From: Flavobacterium piscisymbiosum
Lineage (GTDB): Bacteria; Bacteroidota; Bacteroidia; Flavobacteriales; Flavobacteriaceae
Reading direction: 5' to 3'
DNA length: 64,000 nt
NCBI RefSeq assembly: GCF_020905295.1
Contig: NZ_JAJJMM010000001.1
Span: 3,224,001 to 3,288,000 of the forward strand
Part shown: positions 17,183 to 26,698 of the stretch, piece by piece
Numbering within the stretch: position 1 is the first letter of the stretch
Layout: each line of letters opens with the position of its first letter
Position numbers and translations under genes: made by a program
The notes under the pieces: model-generated
What the model saw: only the letters and a program-made list of their open reading frames with translations
Databases searched by the model: none
What the model was told of the DNA's origin: nothing

Positions 17183-18256
17183 TTACTTTGTTGTTAACAA
17201 AAACGTTATAGTATCTACGTTATCTGCATAATCCCACAATTGAGGATTTTGAGTTTGTCCAAACGGAATGCTATTTTTGATTAAATCATTGCTAACAATA
17301 CACTGAATTTGTTCAGCATCAGCTTCAAGACGAGATTGTAGTTCTTCTATATTTTCGTAAAATTCATAAAAAACACTCGAAATAGGAGAGGCGTAGCTCG
17401 GATCTTCTTTTATGGTTAGAAATCCATTATCGAGTAATTTGAAGTTACTCATTAAAAATACCGCCTTGTTATAATCGTAATTATTAGCGTATTTCTCGTA
17501 ATGAATAACGTCCTGATATTTGAAAATTGCTTCAAAAAAAGCATCAAATGTATATCCTTTAGGTACAAAAATCTTGGAGACATTGCGGCATCCCAGACCA
17601 AAATACCTGAAAATATCTTCGCCTAAATTTTCTAAATCTTCTTTAGTTTCTTTTCCGTTTAAAACCGCAACCGAATTTCTGTTTTTTCGAATGATCGAAG
17701 GTTTATCTTTAAAATAATATTCGAAATATCTTGCAGTATTATTGCTTCCGGTGGCGATCACAGTATCAAAGTTTTCCAGTTTTCCTTCCACGAAAGTGAT
17801 CTTATCTTTTAAGCTTTCATCAACAAAAACAAGATATTTGGCTAAAAAAGGCAATAAGTGCTGATCGTTTGAAGATGTTTTTATTAAAGCTTTATTTCCT
17901 GTAATTAAAACAGATAAAAAATCGTGAAAACCAACTAACGGAATATTTCCAGCCAGAATTAAAGCGACATTTTTTTCAGTATTGTCATTCTGGGCAAATT
18001 CTGTTGCGTATTGAGAAAGCCATTTTGTAATGTTTTCTTCGGTCAGCGCATCGGCCCATGATTTTATAGCAAAGTATACTTGTTCAGGTGTATACCATCC
18101 GTTATGAGATTGTGATAAAAGGATCAGTTTTATAAAATCATCAAAAAACAAGTCATTGCCTAAAACGGACGGATTTTGTGTATTATCTGTTTCAGAAAAC
18201 TGATTTAGGAATTTACCTAATTCAACAAAAACACTTTTTTTTGTTTCTAATGTCAT
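17183..18256 (-). CDS. LuxC-like acyl-CoA reductase
   Basis: The 357-residue protein matches the acyl-CoA reductase (LuxC-type aldehyde dehydrogenase fold) family: LAGNIPLVGFHDFLSVLITGNKA (about 101-123), VIATGSNNTARYFEYYF (about 166-182) and FGLGCRNVSKIFVP with likely catalytic Cys 223. The family reduces fatty acyl-CoA or acyl-enzyme to aldehyde. The physiological role in flavobacteria is unclear, since no lux partners are present. The gene is divergent from the ferredoxin gene and upstream of serC. Confidence 0.85.
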   Translation of the reverse strand: MTLETKKSVFVELGKFLNQFSETDNTQNPSVLGNDLFFDDFIKLILLSQSHNGWYTPEQVYFAIKSWADALTEENITKWLSQYATEFAQNDNTEKNVALILAGNIPLVGFHDFLSVLITGNKALIKTSSNDQHLLPFLAKYLVFVDESLKDKITFVEGKLENFDTVIATGSNNTARYFEYYFKDKPSIIRKNRNSVAVLNGKETKEDLENLGEDIFRYFGLGCRNVSKIFVPKGYTFDAFFEAIFKYQDVIHYEKYANNYDYNKAVFLMSNFKLLDNGFLTIKEDPSYASPISSVFYEFYENIEELQSRLEADAEQIQCIVSNDLIKNSIPFGQTQNPQLWDYADNVDTITFLLTTK

Positions 18257-18260
18257 AATG

Positions 18261-18292
18261 TTTGCTTATGAATTGTTTTGATTGTAATTTTG
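18261..18292 (+). promoter_or_regulatory. Candidate promoter of the ferredoxin gene
   Basis: TTTG (18261-18264), a 20-base spacer and TAATTTTG (18285-18292) match the Bacteroidota -33 / -7 consensus exactly. They would give a leader of about 95 bases before the ATG at 18393. Confidence 0.55.
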
Positions 18293-18392
18293 CACAAAAA
18301 TAAGCTATATTAAGTTATAAGGCAAAGCAGATTATGATGTTTGACATTTTTAACGCAAATCCCATAACTTTTAACTCGAAACTAAGAACAAA

Positions 18393-18746
18393 ATGGCAAT
18401 AATTATAACTGACGAATGCATAAACTGTGGGGCTTGTGAACCAGAGTGCCCAAATACAGCAATTTATGAAGGAGCTGATGATTGGAGATACAAAGACGGA
18501 ACCAGACTTTCAGGAAAAATAATTTTACCGGACGGAACTGAGGTTGATGCAGATGATGCTCAAACACCAATTTCTGACGAGGTTTATTATATCGTTCCTG
18601 GAAAATGTACTGAATGTAAAGGTTTTCATGACGAACCTCAATGTGCTGCAGTATGTCCGGTTGATTGTTGTGTACCAGATGATAATCACGTAGAAGATGA
18701 AGAAACCTTGTTGAACAGACAAGCGTTTTTACATGGTGATGAATAA
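18393..18746 (+). CDS. 4Fe-4S dicluster ferredoxin
   Basis: The 117-residue acidic protein has one Cys set CxxCxxCxxxCP (C9, C12, C15, C19) and a second set C72, C75, C84, C88 with a longer internal loop. Together they bind two 4Fe-4S clusters. A roughly 50-residue insertion between the sets is seen in ferredoxins of this length. It is a cytoplasmic electron carrier. The partner is unknown, but the gene is divergent from the acyl-CoA reductase and has its own promoter and terminator. Confidence 0.93.
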   Translation: MAIIITDECINCGACEPECPNTAIYEGADDWRYKDGTRLSGKIILPDGTEVDADDAQTPISDEVYYIVPGKCTECKGFHDEPQCAAVCPVDCCVPDDNHVEDEETLLNRQAFLHGDE

Positions 18747-18768
18747 ACTTTTATTATAGAAAATATAA

Positions 18769-18798
18769 ATCCTGAGTTATTACTCAGGATTTTTTTTT
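18769..18798 (+). terminator. Rho-independent terminator
   Basis: ATCCTGAGT and ACTCAGGAT form a stem with a 4-base loop, followed by a run of nine T, after the ferredoxin gene. Confidence 0.9.
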
Positions 18799-18913
18799 GC
18801 TCAAATTTTTAAATTTTGATATTTGGTAGTTTGTTGATTTTTAAGGTTTTATTTTTTTAATGTTAATTTATTAATAAAAAATCAATACTTTAGTTGAAAA
18901 TTTAACAACGCCT

Positions 18914-20074
18914 ATGAAGAGAGTGATACTTTTATTTATTGTGTTTTTTACTGTTAATACTTTTGCTCAAAATACAGAATATTCTATCATTGTAAAAGAT
19001 ATAGAAACACAATTGCCTATAGAAAATGCAATGGTTGTTATACTTAAAACCAAACAGGTTTTGTTAAGTAATGAAGACGGAAAAGTTACTTTTATGCTAA
19101 CCGGAGCTTCGAATGTTCAGGTTTCTGAAATGAATTATGAAAATTTAACCTTGCGCTGGGCTACTTTAAAAGAGGATCAATTTGTAGTTTATTTGCAAAA
19201 TAAAGACAACAAATTGGATGAAATTGTCTTGTCTAAAGATAATCCGCAAAAAATATTGCAAAGAATCGTTTCTAATTCGGTAGAAAAATTAACAACACCT
19301 TACCGTCTTAAAGTTTATGTGAGAGAGTTTTTTATGCTCGATAATAAATACTCCTATTATAATGACGGATTAGTGAATTTTCAATTCTCAGGAAATAAAA
19401 AGTCAACCACTACATTATTAGTAGAGCAAAACAGATCTTATGGTTTGCTTGAAACAGATGTAAGTGCAGATTTAAGAGGTTATAATCTCAATAATATCAT
19501 GGAGAATTATTCGAACTTAAATTACTTTCAGCCCATTTTAGATCCAAAAGCAAAAAAAGAATATGATTTTATTATAAAAGGACATCCCAATAATAAGGAC
19601 TATTATATAATGAACATCACTCCGCTGGATAAATCTAAAAAAGATGCGGATAGTTTTGAAGTTATTTATGATCCTGTAAAGAAATTAATTGTAGAATTTT
19701 CGTGTGTTTTTACGCCCGGGAATCCTGATAAAATCGAAGAAAAACCTGCAATAGGTTCAAAAAAAATCACCAGATCTTTTGTAAAAGTAGATTATAGATT
19801 AGATGGTTCAGATTATTATCTTTTAAGTTCGAACGAAGAAATAGCTTATGATCTTACCTTAAAAGATCAGGTTAAGAATATTCAGGTCAGGAATAATTTT
19901 ATAACGACCAGTTTCAATAAACAGAAATTTACGTACAACGAAAGTGATGTTTTTAAAGAGAAAACACTCTTTAACAAGCAAAATAAAATCCTAACCAATT
20001 ATTGGGATATTTCCGGATTTACAGCCACTGAAGAAGAAAAAGCAATCATAACTTCCTTAGATTTTAAAATGTAA
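18914..20074 (+). CDS. Secreted carboxypeptidase-like regulatory domain protein
   Basis: The 386-residue product has a signal peptide (residues 1-18, ending NTFAQ). A CarboxypepD_reg-like beta-sandwich follows at about 22-95 (TQLPIENAMVVIL, LLSNEDGKVTF). The remaining 290 residues resemble the C-terminal region of many Bacteroidota surface proteins of unknown function, including a REFFMLDNKYSYYNDG block. It is probably periplasmic or attached to the outer membrane. It is a single gene with its own terminator, convergent with the TonB receptor gene. Confidence 0.75.
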   Translation: MKRVILLFIVFFTVNTFAQNTEYSIIVKDIETQLPIENAMVVILKTKQVLLSNEDGKVTFMLTGASNVQVSEMNYENLTLRWATLKEDQFVVYLQNKDNKLDEIVLSKDNPQKILQRIVSNSVEKLTTPYRLKVYVREFFMLDNKYSYYNDGLVNFQFSGNKKSTTTLLVEQNRSYGLLETDVSADLRGYNLNNIMENYSNLNYFQPILDPKAKKEYDFIIKGHPNNKDYYIMNITPLDKSKKDADSFEVIYDPVKKLIVEFSCVFTPGNPDKIEEKPAIGSKKITRSFVKVDYRLDGSDYYLLSSNEEIAYDLTLKDQVKNIQVRNNFITTSFNKQKFTYNESDVFKEKTLFNKQNKILTNYWDISGFTATEEEKAIITSLDFKM

Positions 20075-20090
20075 CTTTTAATAAAATAAA

Positions 20091-20121
20091 AAAATCCTGA
20101 GTTTAGCGCTCAGGATTTTTT
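20091..20121. terminator. Bidirectional terminator
   Basis: AAAATCCTGAG and CTCAGGATTTT enclose a 7-base loop, with A and T runs on either side. It lies between the converging genes at 18914-20074 and 20161-22860. Confidence 0.85.
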
Positions 20122-20160
20122 GTGTTTAATGATCAAGTAAGATCAGTTTTTTTTATTTTA

Positions 20161-22860
20161 TTAAAAATTAAAACCAAGCCTTGCATAATAGTAAGCTCCG
20201 TTGAAACCCATTTGTACAGCATCCCAATATCCTCCGGCTTCAACCCAGTCATCTTGTTGGTCAGGATAAATATTTAATAAGTTATTGGCGCCGATGCTAA
20301 TTTTAGTAGATTTCGAAACTTTAAATCCTAAAGTTAAATCGGTTACGATTTTTGCTCCATAAGTATCTGTTGCGGCTTTCTTTTGATTGGCTAAAACCTG
20401 AGCATCAGTTTCGGCAGGAGAAGTTCTATAGTCTTCCGGATCTTCGTCCATTTGATAATCCAGTAATTTTACTTCGCTAAATCTCGTAAAAGCCAATCCT
20501 GCATCAAACCATTTTCTTCCGTAATTAAGGTTAAGACCAAATTTATTTGGCGGTGCAGAAGCTAGTAAAAAAGCTTTATCACGTTCTCCAAAGAATTGAT
20601 TTGCAGGTAAAGTACCATTATGTACTTTATCGATTTTCATATCATTAATGTTTCCAACAAGAGTTGCACCCAATCTATTTTCGTTGATTGTTTTTTTCCA
20701 GGCCAAAACAACATCAAGTCCTTTTGTTTTAGTATCTACACCATTTACAAAAAACTGAGCCTTAGATTTATTTCCTAGAGCTGGCGCATCAAAATAACCA
20801 GTTAACACAATTCTGTCTTTTACATTAATTAAGTAGCCATCGACTGTTGCAGTAAAGTCTCCAAAATTAGCTGTAAATCCTAAAGATGCATTTATGGCTT
20901 TTTCCTCGTTTAGTTTTTCAATTCCAAAAGACTTTGTGATTTCACTATCATTTGCAGCTAATAAAACTTCAGTTGCACCGGCTGAACTAAAATTCGTAAA
21001 ATGGAGATTGTAATAGATTTGAGCTAACGATGGAGCACGAAATCCCGTACTTACAGATCCTCTTAAATTTATGTGATCTGTGATTTTAAGTCTCGAAGCA
21101 AATTTTCCATTTACAGTACTTCCAAAATCACTGTAATTTTCATAACGAACAGCTCCGCTTACCATCCAGGCCTCTGTTACATCCAATTCCGCATCAGCAT
21201 ATAAAGAGAAGTTGGTACGGCTTTTATTTACTTCGTTTGCCGGACTATAACCCGGAAAACCTTGAGAACCTCCAGGTCTTGGCTCTCCAGATATAGGGTC
21301 AATTGGAGCGCTTTGAGTAGCCGGATTTGTAATTGGCACTCCGTTAGTGTCGTAAGTAGCATAAGAACCTTCTTCTCCGGCAAAAATTTCAAATTTTTCT
21401 ACTCTAAATTCAGTTCCAAAAGCAATGTTTAGTCCACCAAGAATATCGCCATAATTTTTTGAAACATCTAAATTTGTAGTGTTTTGAAGTAAACTATGTC
21501 CGCCCGCATCAAATTCTCGTGGCGATTTATCTTCAAGAGAAGCATTAATAGTTCCTTTTATATCATACTGAAATTTGTTCTTGCCAAAAGTATTACTTAA
21601 ATCCCATTTCCAGCCAGCTGAGGTTTCGGTTCTAACTCCTGCGGCTAACGAATTATCATTTATTTTTGATGTAATTCTGGGCGTATATCCACCAGGATAA
21701 ATAGATTCGACTACTCTTTCTCCGTCATTTCGGGTAAAAGCATACGCATCAGTATCGCGAAAATTGCTTCCTCCAAAAGCATAAAATTCCGTTTTGTCAG
21801 AGATTGGAATAGCGAGATTTACAAATAAATTTACACCCTGAATTTCGGCTTCTCCAAAACCTTTTCTAAAATCAAAACCAGGACGTAGTGTTTTGTTTTT
21901 ATTCAAAAATTCTCCGGTAACATTCACATAGCCTCCTTGTGTACCTATTGCAGTACCGTAGTTGGCAGAAACTTTTAGAGATCCTCCATCAAAGTTTTGA
22001 TTTTTTCCAAATGAGTTTCCATTACCTTTTTTGTCTAATCTAAAATCTTTAGTGTTGGCTGTACCATCAGGAAAATCTCCTTTTGCATCTGTATTAAATG
22101 CACCATAAGTAATGGCTCCGGTAAATTCGTTTATATTATCATTCGTAACAATATTGATAACTCCTGCAATAGCATCAGAACCATATTGTGCCGCTGCGCC
22201 ATCTCTTAAAATCTCAATTCGTTTAATAGAGGCAGCAGGAATAGCATTCAAATCAGTTCCGGTATTTCCGCGTCCGCGAGTTCCAAATAAGTTAATCAAT
22301 GACGATTGATGTCTTCTTTTTCCGTTAATCAAAACCAGCGTCTGATCAGGACCCATTCCTCTTAATGAAGCCGGATCAACGTGATCTGCTCCATCAGAAC
22401 CGGATTGTTTATTCGCATTAAACGAAGGCGCAACATATTGTAGTAATTCATTAATTTCCAGTTTTCCGCTTTGCGTCGTAACATCTTTTACATTAATAAC
22501 ATCAATAGGAACAGCCGAATTTACAACCGTTCTTTTTGCGTTTCTCGAACCAACTACTACTACATCGCTCAATATTTGGCCGCCGCTTTCATCTAAAATA
22601 ACCTCTATTTTATCGCCTGTAACTTTTTTTTCGATAGAAGAATAGCCAACATAACTAAAAATTAATGTAGCTCCTTCTTTGACTTTTATACGATAACTTC
22701 CTTCAAAATCAGTCGATACGCCGTTTGCAGTTCCTTTTTCAAGAACATTAACACCCGGTAAAGGCGCGCCGGATTTGTCTTTTACAACACCTGAAATTTC
22801 TTTTTGTGCAAAAAGAAACATCGTATTTAATAGAAATAAAAATAATGCAATCTTTTTCAT
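20161..22860 (-). CDS. TonB-dependent outer-membrane receptor
   Basis: The 899-residue receptor begins with a signal peptide (MKKIALFLFLLN...LFAQ). A carboxypeptidase-like domain follows (about 20-100: GVVKDKSGAPLPGVNVLEKG). The plug domain (about 105-240: SLRGMGPDQTLVLINGKRRH, IEILRDGAAAQYGSDAIAGV) precedes a large beta-barrel ending in YYARLGFNF with a terminal aromatic. It imports an unidentified ligand using TonB energy. There is no SusD-like partner next to it, so a carbohydrate-uptake locus is not indicated; iron or vitamin chelates are alternatives. The ATG at 22860 is preferred over an upstream TTG. Confidence 0.92.
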   Translation of the reverse strand: MKKIALFLFLLNTMFLFAQKEISGVVKDKSGAPLPGVNVLEKGTANGVSTDFEGSYRIKVKEGATLIFSYVGYSSIEKKVTGDKIEVILDESGGQILSDVVVVGSRNAKRTVVNSAVPIDVINVKDVTTQSGKLEINELLQYVAPSFNANKQSGSDGADHVDPASLRGMGPDQTLVLINGKRRHQSSLINLFGTRGRGNTGTDLNAIPAASIKRIEILRDGAAAQYGSDAIAGVINIVTNDNINEFTGAITYGAFNTDAKGDFPDGTANTKDFRLDKKGNGNSFGKNQNFDGGSLKVSANYGTAIGTQGGYVNVTGEFLNKNKTLRPGFDFRKGFGEAEIQGVNLFVNLAIPISDKTEFYAFGGSNFRDTDAYAFTRNDGERVVESIYPGGYTPRITSKINDNSLAAGVRTETSAGWKWDLSNTFGKNKFQYDIKGTINASLEDKSPREFDAGGHSLLQNTTNLDVSKNYGDILGGLNIAFGTEFRVEKFEIFAGEEGSYATYDTNGVPITNPATQSAPIDPISGEPRPGGSQGFPGYSPANEVNKSRTNFSLYADAELDVTEAWMVSGAVRYENYSDFGSTVNGKFASRLKITDHINLRGSVSTGFRAPSLAQIYYNLHFTNFSSAGATEVLLAANDSEITKSFGIEKLNEEKAINASLGFTANFGDFTATVDGYLINVKDRIVLTGYFDAPALGNKSKAQFFVNGVDTKTKGLDVVLAWKKTINENRLGATLVGNINDMKIDKVHNGTLPANQFFGERDKAFLLASAPPNKFGLNLNYGRKWFDAGLAFTRFSEVKLLDYQMDEDPEDYRTSPAETDAQVLANQKKAATDTYGAKIVTDLTLGFKVSKSTKISIGANNLLNIYPDQQDDWVEAGGYWDAVQMGFNGAYYYARLGFNF

Positions 22861-23177
22861 GGTTTTGTGAGTTTGGTTTATTGTTTGATTTTGATCTTTG
22901 ATAAAATTACTGTTTTTTAACAAAATATTAATAAAAAGTTTAATTATTTTAAAGAAGGCGTTTTAAAATACATTAATCGTCATTTTTACTTCACTTACGA
23001 GCTATTAAATCTTATATTTGCAAAATTTTAAAGCCAAAAAATATCATTTTGGCAGAAACAAAAAATCGATACATAAATTATATATCATTAAAGTAACGAC
23101 CTATATATTAAGGTAGAAGCTAAATGATAAAGACCTGAGAGAATCAGGATCTAATAAAAAATAAATAGAAACAACAG
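22861..23177. promoter_or_regulatory. Divergent promoter region (TonB receptor / ychF)
   Basis: These 317 bases contain no gene. TATATTTG at 23013-23020 fits the -7 box for ychF, but no good TTTG is found at the expected upstream distance. The leader of ychF would be about 150 bases long. No clear box for the receptor gene was found. Confidence 0.35.
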
Positions 23178-24272
23178 ATGAAAGCAGGAATTGTAGGATT
23201 ACCAAATGTTGGAAAATCAACATTATTTAATTGTTTATCTAATGCAAAAGCGCAAAGTGCAAACTTTCCGTTTTGTACAATCGAACCTAATATTGGTGTT
23301 GTAAACGTTCCGGATCCAAGAATCAACAAGTTAGAAGAATTGGTAAAACCAGAGCGCGTACAAATGGCAACAGTAGATATTGTTGATATCGCAGGTTTGG
23401 TAAAAGGAGCAAGTAAAGGTGAAGGTCTTGGAAATCAATTTTTAGGAAACATTAGAGAGTGTAATGCTATTATTCACGTTTTGCGTTGTTTTGATAACGA
23501 TAACATCGTACACGTAGACGGAAATGTAAACCCAATTCGTGACAAAGAAACGATCGATATCGAGTTACAGTTGAAAGATTTAGAAACCGTTGAAAAACGT
23601 TTAGAAAAAGTAAACCGTGCCGCTAAAACAGGAAATAAAGAAGCTCAAACTGAAAAAGCACTTTTAGACAGAATCAGAGAAGCGTTATTACAAGCTAAAT
23701 CAGCTCGTACTATTACACCTCAAGGAAACGACGAAGAAGTTTTAATGGAATCTTTTCAGTTAATTACTGCAAAACCAGTTTTATACGTTTGTAATGTTGA
23801 CGAAAATTCAGCAGTAAACGGAAACAAATATGTAGATCAGGTTCGTGAATTAGTAAAAGACGAAGATGCTGAAGTTATCATTCTTTCAGTAGGAGCAGAG
23901 GCTGATATTACAGAATTAGAGAGTTACGAAGAGCGTCAGGTTTTCCTTGAAGATATGGGATTAACAGAGCCGGGAGCATCAGTTTTAATTCGTGCAGCTT
24001 ACAAGTTATTAAAACAACAAACGTATTTTACCGCAGGTGTAAAAGAAGTTCGTGCCTGGACCATCAACATTGGTTCAACAGCGCCACAAGCGGCTGGAGT
24101 TATCCACACTGATTTCGAAAAAGGATTCATTCGTGCCGAAGTTATTTCATACGAAGATTACGTTCATTACGGTTCAGAAGCAAAAGCAAAAGAAGCAGGA
24201 AAATTCAAAGTCGAAGGAAAAGAATATGTAGTAAAAGATGGTGATGTAATGCACTTCCGTTTCAACGTATAA
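23178..24272 (+). CDS. ychF: Redox-regulated ribosome-associated ATPase YchF
   Basis: The 364-residue protein is a universally conserved Obg-family P-loop protein. The G1 loop is GLPNVGKST (7-15), followed by a switch region and DIVDIAGLVKGASKGEGLGN (about 68-87). The base-recognition motif is NVDE rather than NKxD, which explains ATP preference. A coiled-coil insertion and a C-terminal TGS domain ending in KDGDVMHFRFNV complete it. It binds ribosomes and takes part in stress responses. A strong terminator follows. Confidence 0.96.
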   Translation: MKAGIVGLPNVGKSTLFNCLSNAKAQSANFPFCTIEPNIGVVNVPDPRINKLEELVKPERVQMATVDIVDIAGLVKGASKGEGLGNQFLGNIRECNAIIHVLRCFDNDNIVHVDGNVNPIRDKETIDIELQLKDLETVEKRLEKVNRAAKTGNKEAQTEKALLDRIREALLQAKSARTITPQGNDEEVLMESFQLITAKPVLYVCNVDENSAVNGNKYVDQVRELVKDEDAEVIILSVGAEADITELESYEERQVFLEDMGLTEPGASVLIRAAYKLLKQQTYFTAGVKEVRAWTINIGSTAPQAAGVIHTDFEKGFIRAEVISYEDYVHYGSEAKAKEAGKFKVEGKEYVVKDGDVMHFRFNV

Positions 24273-24284
24273 ATTTCTGGAGAA

Positions 24285-24330
24285 TAGAGTAAAGAATAAA
24301 GAATAAAGAATAAAGAAGAAAGAATATAGA
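24285..24330. repeat. Short tandem repeat AGAATAA
   Basis: AGAATAA/AGAAGAA units occur about five times in tandem just after ychF. This is a simple A-rich repeat with no spacers. Confidence 0.6.
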
Positions 24331-24339
24331 GAATAGACT

Positions 24340-24368
24340 AAACTGCTGAAGGAATTCAGCAGTTTTTT
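24340..24368. terminator. Terminator of ychF
   Basis: AAACTGCTGA and TCAGCAGTTT form a stem around GAATTC-like bases, followed by a T-run. Confidence 0.85.
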
Positions 24369-24417
24369 TATGCTCAAAAAAGAAATTAGAAAAGAAGTAA
24401 ATAAAAAAATAAGAGTA

Positions 24418-24640
24418 AAAAAATCCGTGCAAATCCGCGCTTTCGCGTTAGCGAATCCGTATCATCCGTGTGCCATTTTTCAGGACCAATTTCCAGCTTT
24501 ACTCTTCAAGATTTTTCCTGAATTTATTTTTTTGTCCGGCATAAAAAGAGCTTCCTCCGGTCGCTTTTTTATCGCCACAAAAAATATAAATTCATAAAAA
24601 ATGCTTTCCGTTTCAATCTGGGGTAGTCAGCAAAAACAAG
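24418..24640. repeat. Dispersed repeat region, non-coding
   Basis: The stretch 24418-24480 holds related units (AAATCCGTGC, AAATCCGCGC, GCGAATCCGT, ATCCGTGTGCC) around a small palindrome (GCGCTTTCGCG / TTAGCGAA). The following bases to about 24640 include a second GC-richer block (GAGCTTCCTCCGGTCGC). The layout resembles extragenic repeats of flavobacterial genomes. A 75-codon frame across it has no support. The bases up to 24759 carry the upstream region of the next gene. Confidence 0.45.
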
Positions 24641-24759
24641 ACCTTTTGTTTGAATCATTAAATTTGCAAAACAAAATTATTAGCTTTTATTTTTTTTTGG
24701 CTTAAAAATTGGTTACAGAAAAATTAATCAATAACTAATTTAAAAACAAACCAATCAAA

Positions 24760-25437
24760 ATGCTAAAATCAACCTTCAAATTTCTCGGCTGGACTATCCT
24801 CGGAATCATAACTTTTCTTGTTTTGTATCTCATTTCGGTTTATCTGATTTCTAAAATCACTGTCAATTCAGATGTTGCACAGGTAGAAGAAAAAGATGCA
24901 GTTTCTATCTATATTCTTTCAAACGGAGTTCATACGGATATTGTAGTTCCAATTGTAAATGATACTAAAGATTGGCGAAACGAAATTCAGTTTGGTCAAA
25001 CACAATCAAAAGATTCTTTGATGAATTATATCGCTTTTGGCTGGGGCGACAAAGGCTTTTATCTCGATACGCCAGAATGGTCAGACTTAAAAGCAAGTAC
25101 AGCCTTAAAAGCAGCATTCGGAGTCAGTTCATCAGCAATGCACACCACATTTTTCAAACAATTAAAAGAAGGTGATGATTGCAAACGCATTTTAATTTCA
25201 AAAGAAAACTATCAAAAATTAGTCACTTTTATTTCAGATAGTTTTACTGATTCCATTCACCCACAATGGATAGAAGGTCACAGCTACGGAAGAAAAGATG
25301 CTTTCTATGAAGCCAAAGGAAGTTATAGTTTGTTTTATACCTGCAACACCTGGGCGAATTGCGCCTTAAAAGCTGCCAATCAAAAAGCAAGTTTATGGAC
25401 GGTTTATGATAAAGGGATTTTTTGCCATTATAAATAA
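24760..25437 (+). CDS. TIGR02117 family membrane-anchored protein
   Basis: The 225-residue protein has one N-terminal transmembrane helix (about 8-31). Conserved blocks follow: IYILSNGVHTDIVVPI (about 51-66), YIAFGWGDKGFYLDTPEW, FYEAKGSYSLFYTCNTWANCALKAA and a terminal KGIFCHY. These identify TIGR02117, a family of unknown role first noted near urease genes in other bacteria. Conserved His, Cys and Asn residues hint at a papain-like or NlpC-like peptidase fold, but this is inference. It is probably periplasmic. Confidence 0.78.
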   Translation: MLKSTFKFLGWTILGIITFLVLYLISVYLISKITVNSDVAQVEEKDAVSIYILSNGVHTDIVVPIVNDTKDWRNEIQFGQTQSKDSLMNYIAFGWGDKGFYLDTPEWSDLKASTALKAAFGVSSSAMHTTFFKQLKEGDDCKRILISKENYQKLVTFISDSFTDSIHPQWIEGHSYGRKDAFYEAKGSYSLFYTCNTWANCALKAANQKASLWTVYDKGIFCHYK

Positions 25438-25440
25438 ATC

Positions 25441-25530
25441 AAGCTTAAGAGCGCAATTTTTTTTCTCATTTTATGACAATATTTTCTTTAAACTTTGCGC
25501 CTTAGCGCCTTTGCGAGATTATTTTTTCAA
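25441..25530. repeat. Dispersed repeat with GCGCCTTAGCGCC
   Basis: The block TTTGCGCCTTAGCGCCTTTG (from about 25494), flanked by AAGCTTAAG-like and CAAAGCTT ends, looks like an extragenic repeat of the 'TTTGCGCCTTTGCG' type known from Flavobacterium genomes. No gene is seen here. Confidence 0.4.
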
Positions 25531-25661
25531 AGCTTAACTTAATGACAATACTTAAAAGTAAAAACGACATGGGAAAAATGTAAAATTCATCAAAAAAGCA
25601 AGAATCCTCATTTTTTTATAATTTCTTAAATTTGAGAGTATATCTAAAAACCAGAAGTATC

Positions 25662-26588
25662 GTGAAAATCAAAAATATATTCTCCAAGTCATGGTTTCTG
25701 CTTAAGAACACCTTTTTAGAATTCAATGATGACAATGCTATTAAACTTAGTGCTGCATTATCGTATTATACCATATTTGCATTACCGCCTTTATTGATTA
25801 TCATTATTACCATTTGCGGTTTTTTCTTTGGCGAAGATGCTGTAACAGGCCAGCTTTACGGGCAAATAAACGGTTTGGTGGGTAACGGCGCAGCAATTCA
25901 GATTCAGGAAGCGATAAAAAATGTGCAATTATCAGGAGATAATGTTTTTGCTACCATATTTGGGATTGCGATGTTGCTAATTGGGGCATCGGGAGTTTTT
26001 GCCGAAATACAAAGTTCTATCAATTTTATATGGGGATTAAGAGCAAAACCGGATAAAGGAATTAAGAAATTTATTCAAAATCGTTTAATGTCATTTTCGA
26101 TGATTGCTTCAGTTGGTTTTTTAATGTTGGTCAGTCTTTTTATAAGTACTACATTAGATTTAGTCAGTGCACGTTTAAAAGTATATTTTCCGGAAAGTAC
26201 CGTTTATTTGTTTTATGTAGTCAATATCATTATTGTTTTGGCGAGTATAACATTGCTTTTTGCTATTATTTTCAGAACATTACCAGACGGAAAAATAAGA
26301 TGGAAAGATGCTTTTATAGGATCAACCGTCACGGCAATATTATTTATGATTGGTAAATTTGCAATTGGCTTTTATTTAGGAAGTTCTACAGTTGCTTCAG
26401 TTTATGGCGCAGCGGGTTCTGTAATAATTATTTTGGTTTGGGTCTATTATTCGGCAATTATTCTGTATTTTGGAGCAGAATTTACCAAAGTATATGCAAA
26501 ATCTTACGGAGGTAAAATTTACCCGAATGAATACTCAGTAGAAATTCAGAAAGAGATTTACGAAATCGAAAAACCAAATAAAATATAA
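25662..26588 (+). CDS. YihY/BrkB family inner-membrane protein
   Basis: The roughly 308-residue product has the family's six hydrophobic helices and signature blocks: DDNAIKLSAALSYYTIFALPPLL (near the N-terminus), GASGVFAEIQSSINFIWGL, and VYGAAGSVIIILVWVYYSAIILYFGAEFTKVYA. The family was once called RNase BN, incorrectly, and its function is unknown. No ATG precedes the conserved part, so translation starts at GTG 25662 or TTG 25632. The GTG gives a more typical N-terminus. Confidence 0.85.
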   Translation: MKIKNIFSKSWFLLKNTFLEFNDDNAIKLSAALSYYTIFALPPLLIIIITICGFFFGEDAVTGQLYGQINGLVGNGAAIQIQEAIKNVQLSGDNVFATIFGIAMLLIGASGVFAEIQSSINFIWGLRAKPDKGIKKFIQNRLMSFSMIASVGFLMLVSLFISTTLDLVSARLKVYFPESTVYLFYVVNIIIVLASITLLFAIIFRTLPDGKIRWKDAFIGSTVTAILFMIGKFAIGFYLGSSTVASVYGAAGSVIIILVWVYYSAIILYFGAEFTKVYAKSYGGKIYPNEYSVEIQKEIYEIEKPNKI

Positions 26589-26598
26589 TTAACCATAA

Positions 26599-26669
26599 AA
26601 GTTATATAAGATAATTTAAGCTTGTCGAAACTAATTTTGATAACGTAATTCAATGTACTTATATAACTT
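26599..26669. repeat. Inverted repeat AAGTTATATAAG
   Basis: The exact 12-base arms AAGTTATATAAG (26599-26610) and CTTATATAACTT (26658-26669) lie 47 bases apart. They are flanked by AACCATAA and TATAGGGTTTAA. The element resembles the one at 1018-1101. Confidence 0.55.
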
Positions 26670-26698
26670 ATAGGGTTTAATTAATAAAAAACAAACAT

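Noticed and set aside
17183..18256. Bioluminescence (lux) operon suggested by the LuxC-like gene
   Set aside because: No luxA, luxB, luxD or luxE partners nearby; such reductases are common in non-luminous flavobacteria.
24285..24330. Tandem AGAATAA units considered as a CRISPR-like array
   Set aside because: The units are too short and have no spacers; simple sequence repeat.
24370..24597. 75-codon plus-strand frame after ychF
   Set aside because: It starts inside the ychF terminator and consists of dispersed repeat sequence.
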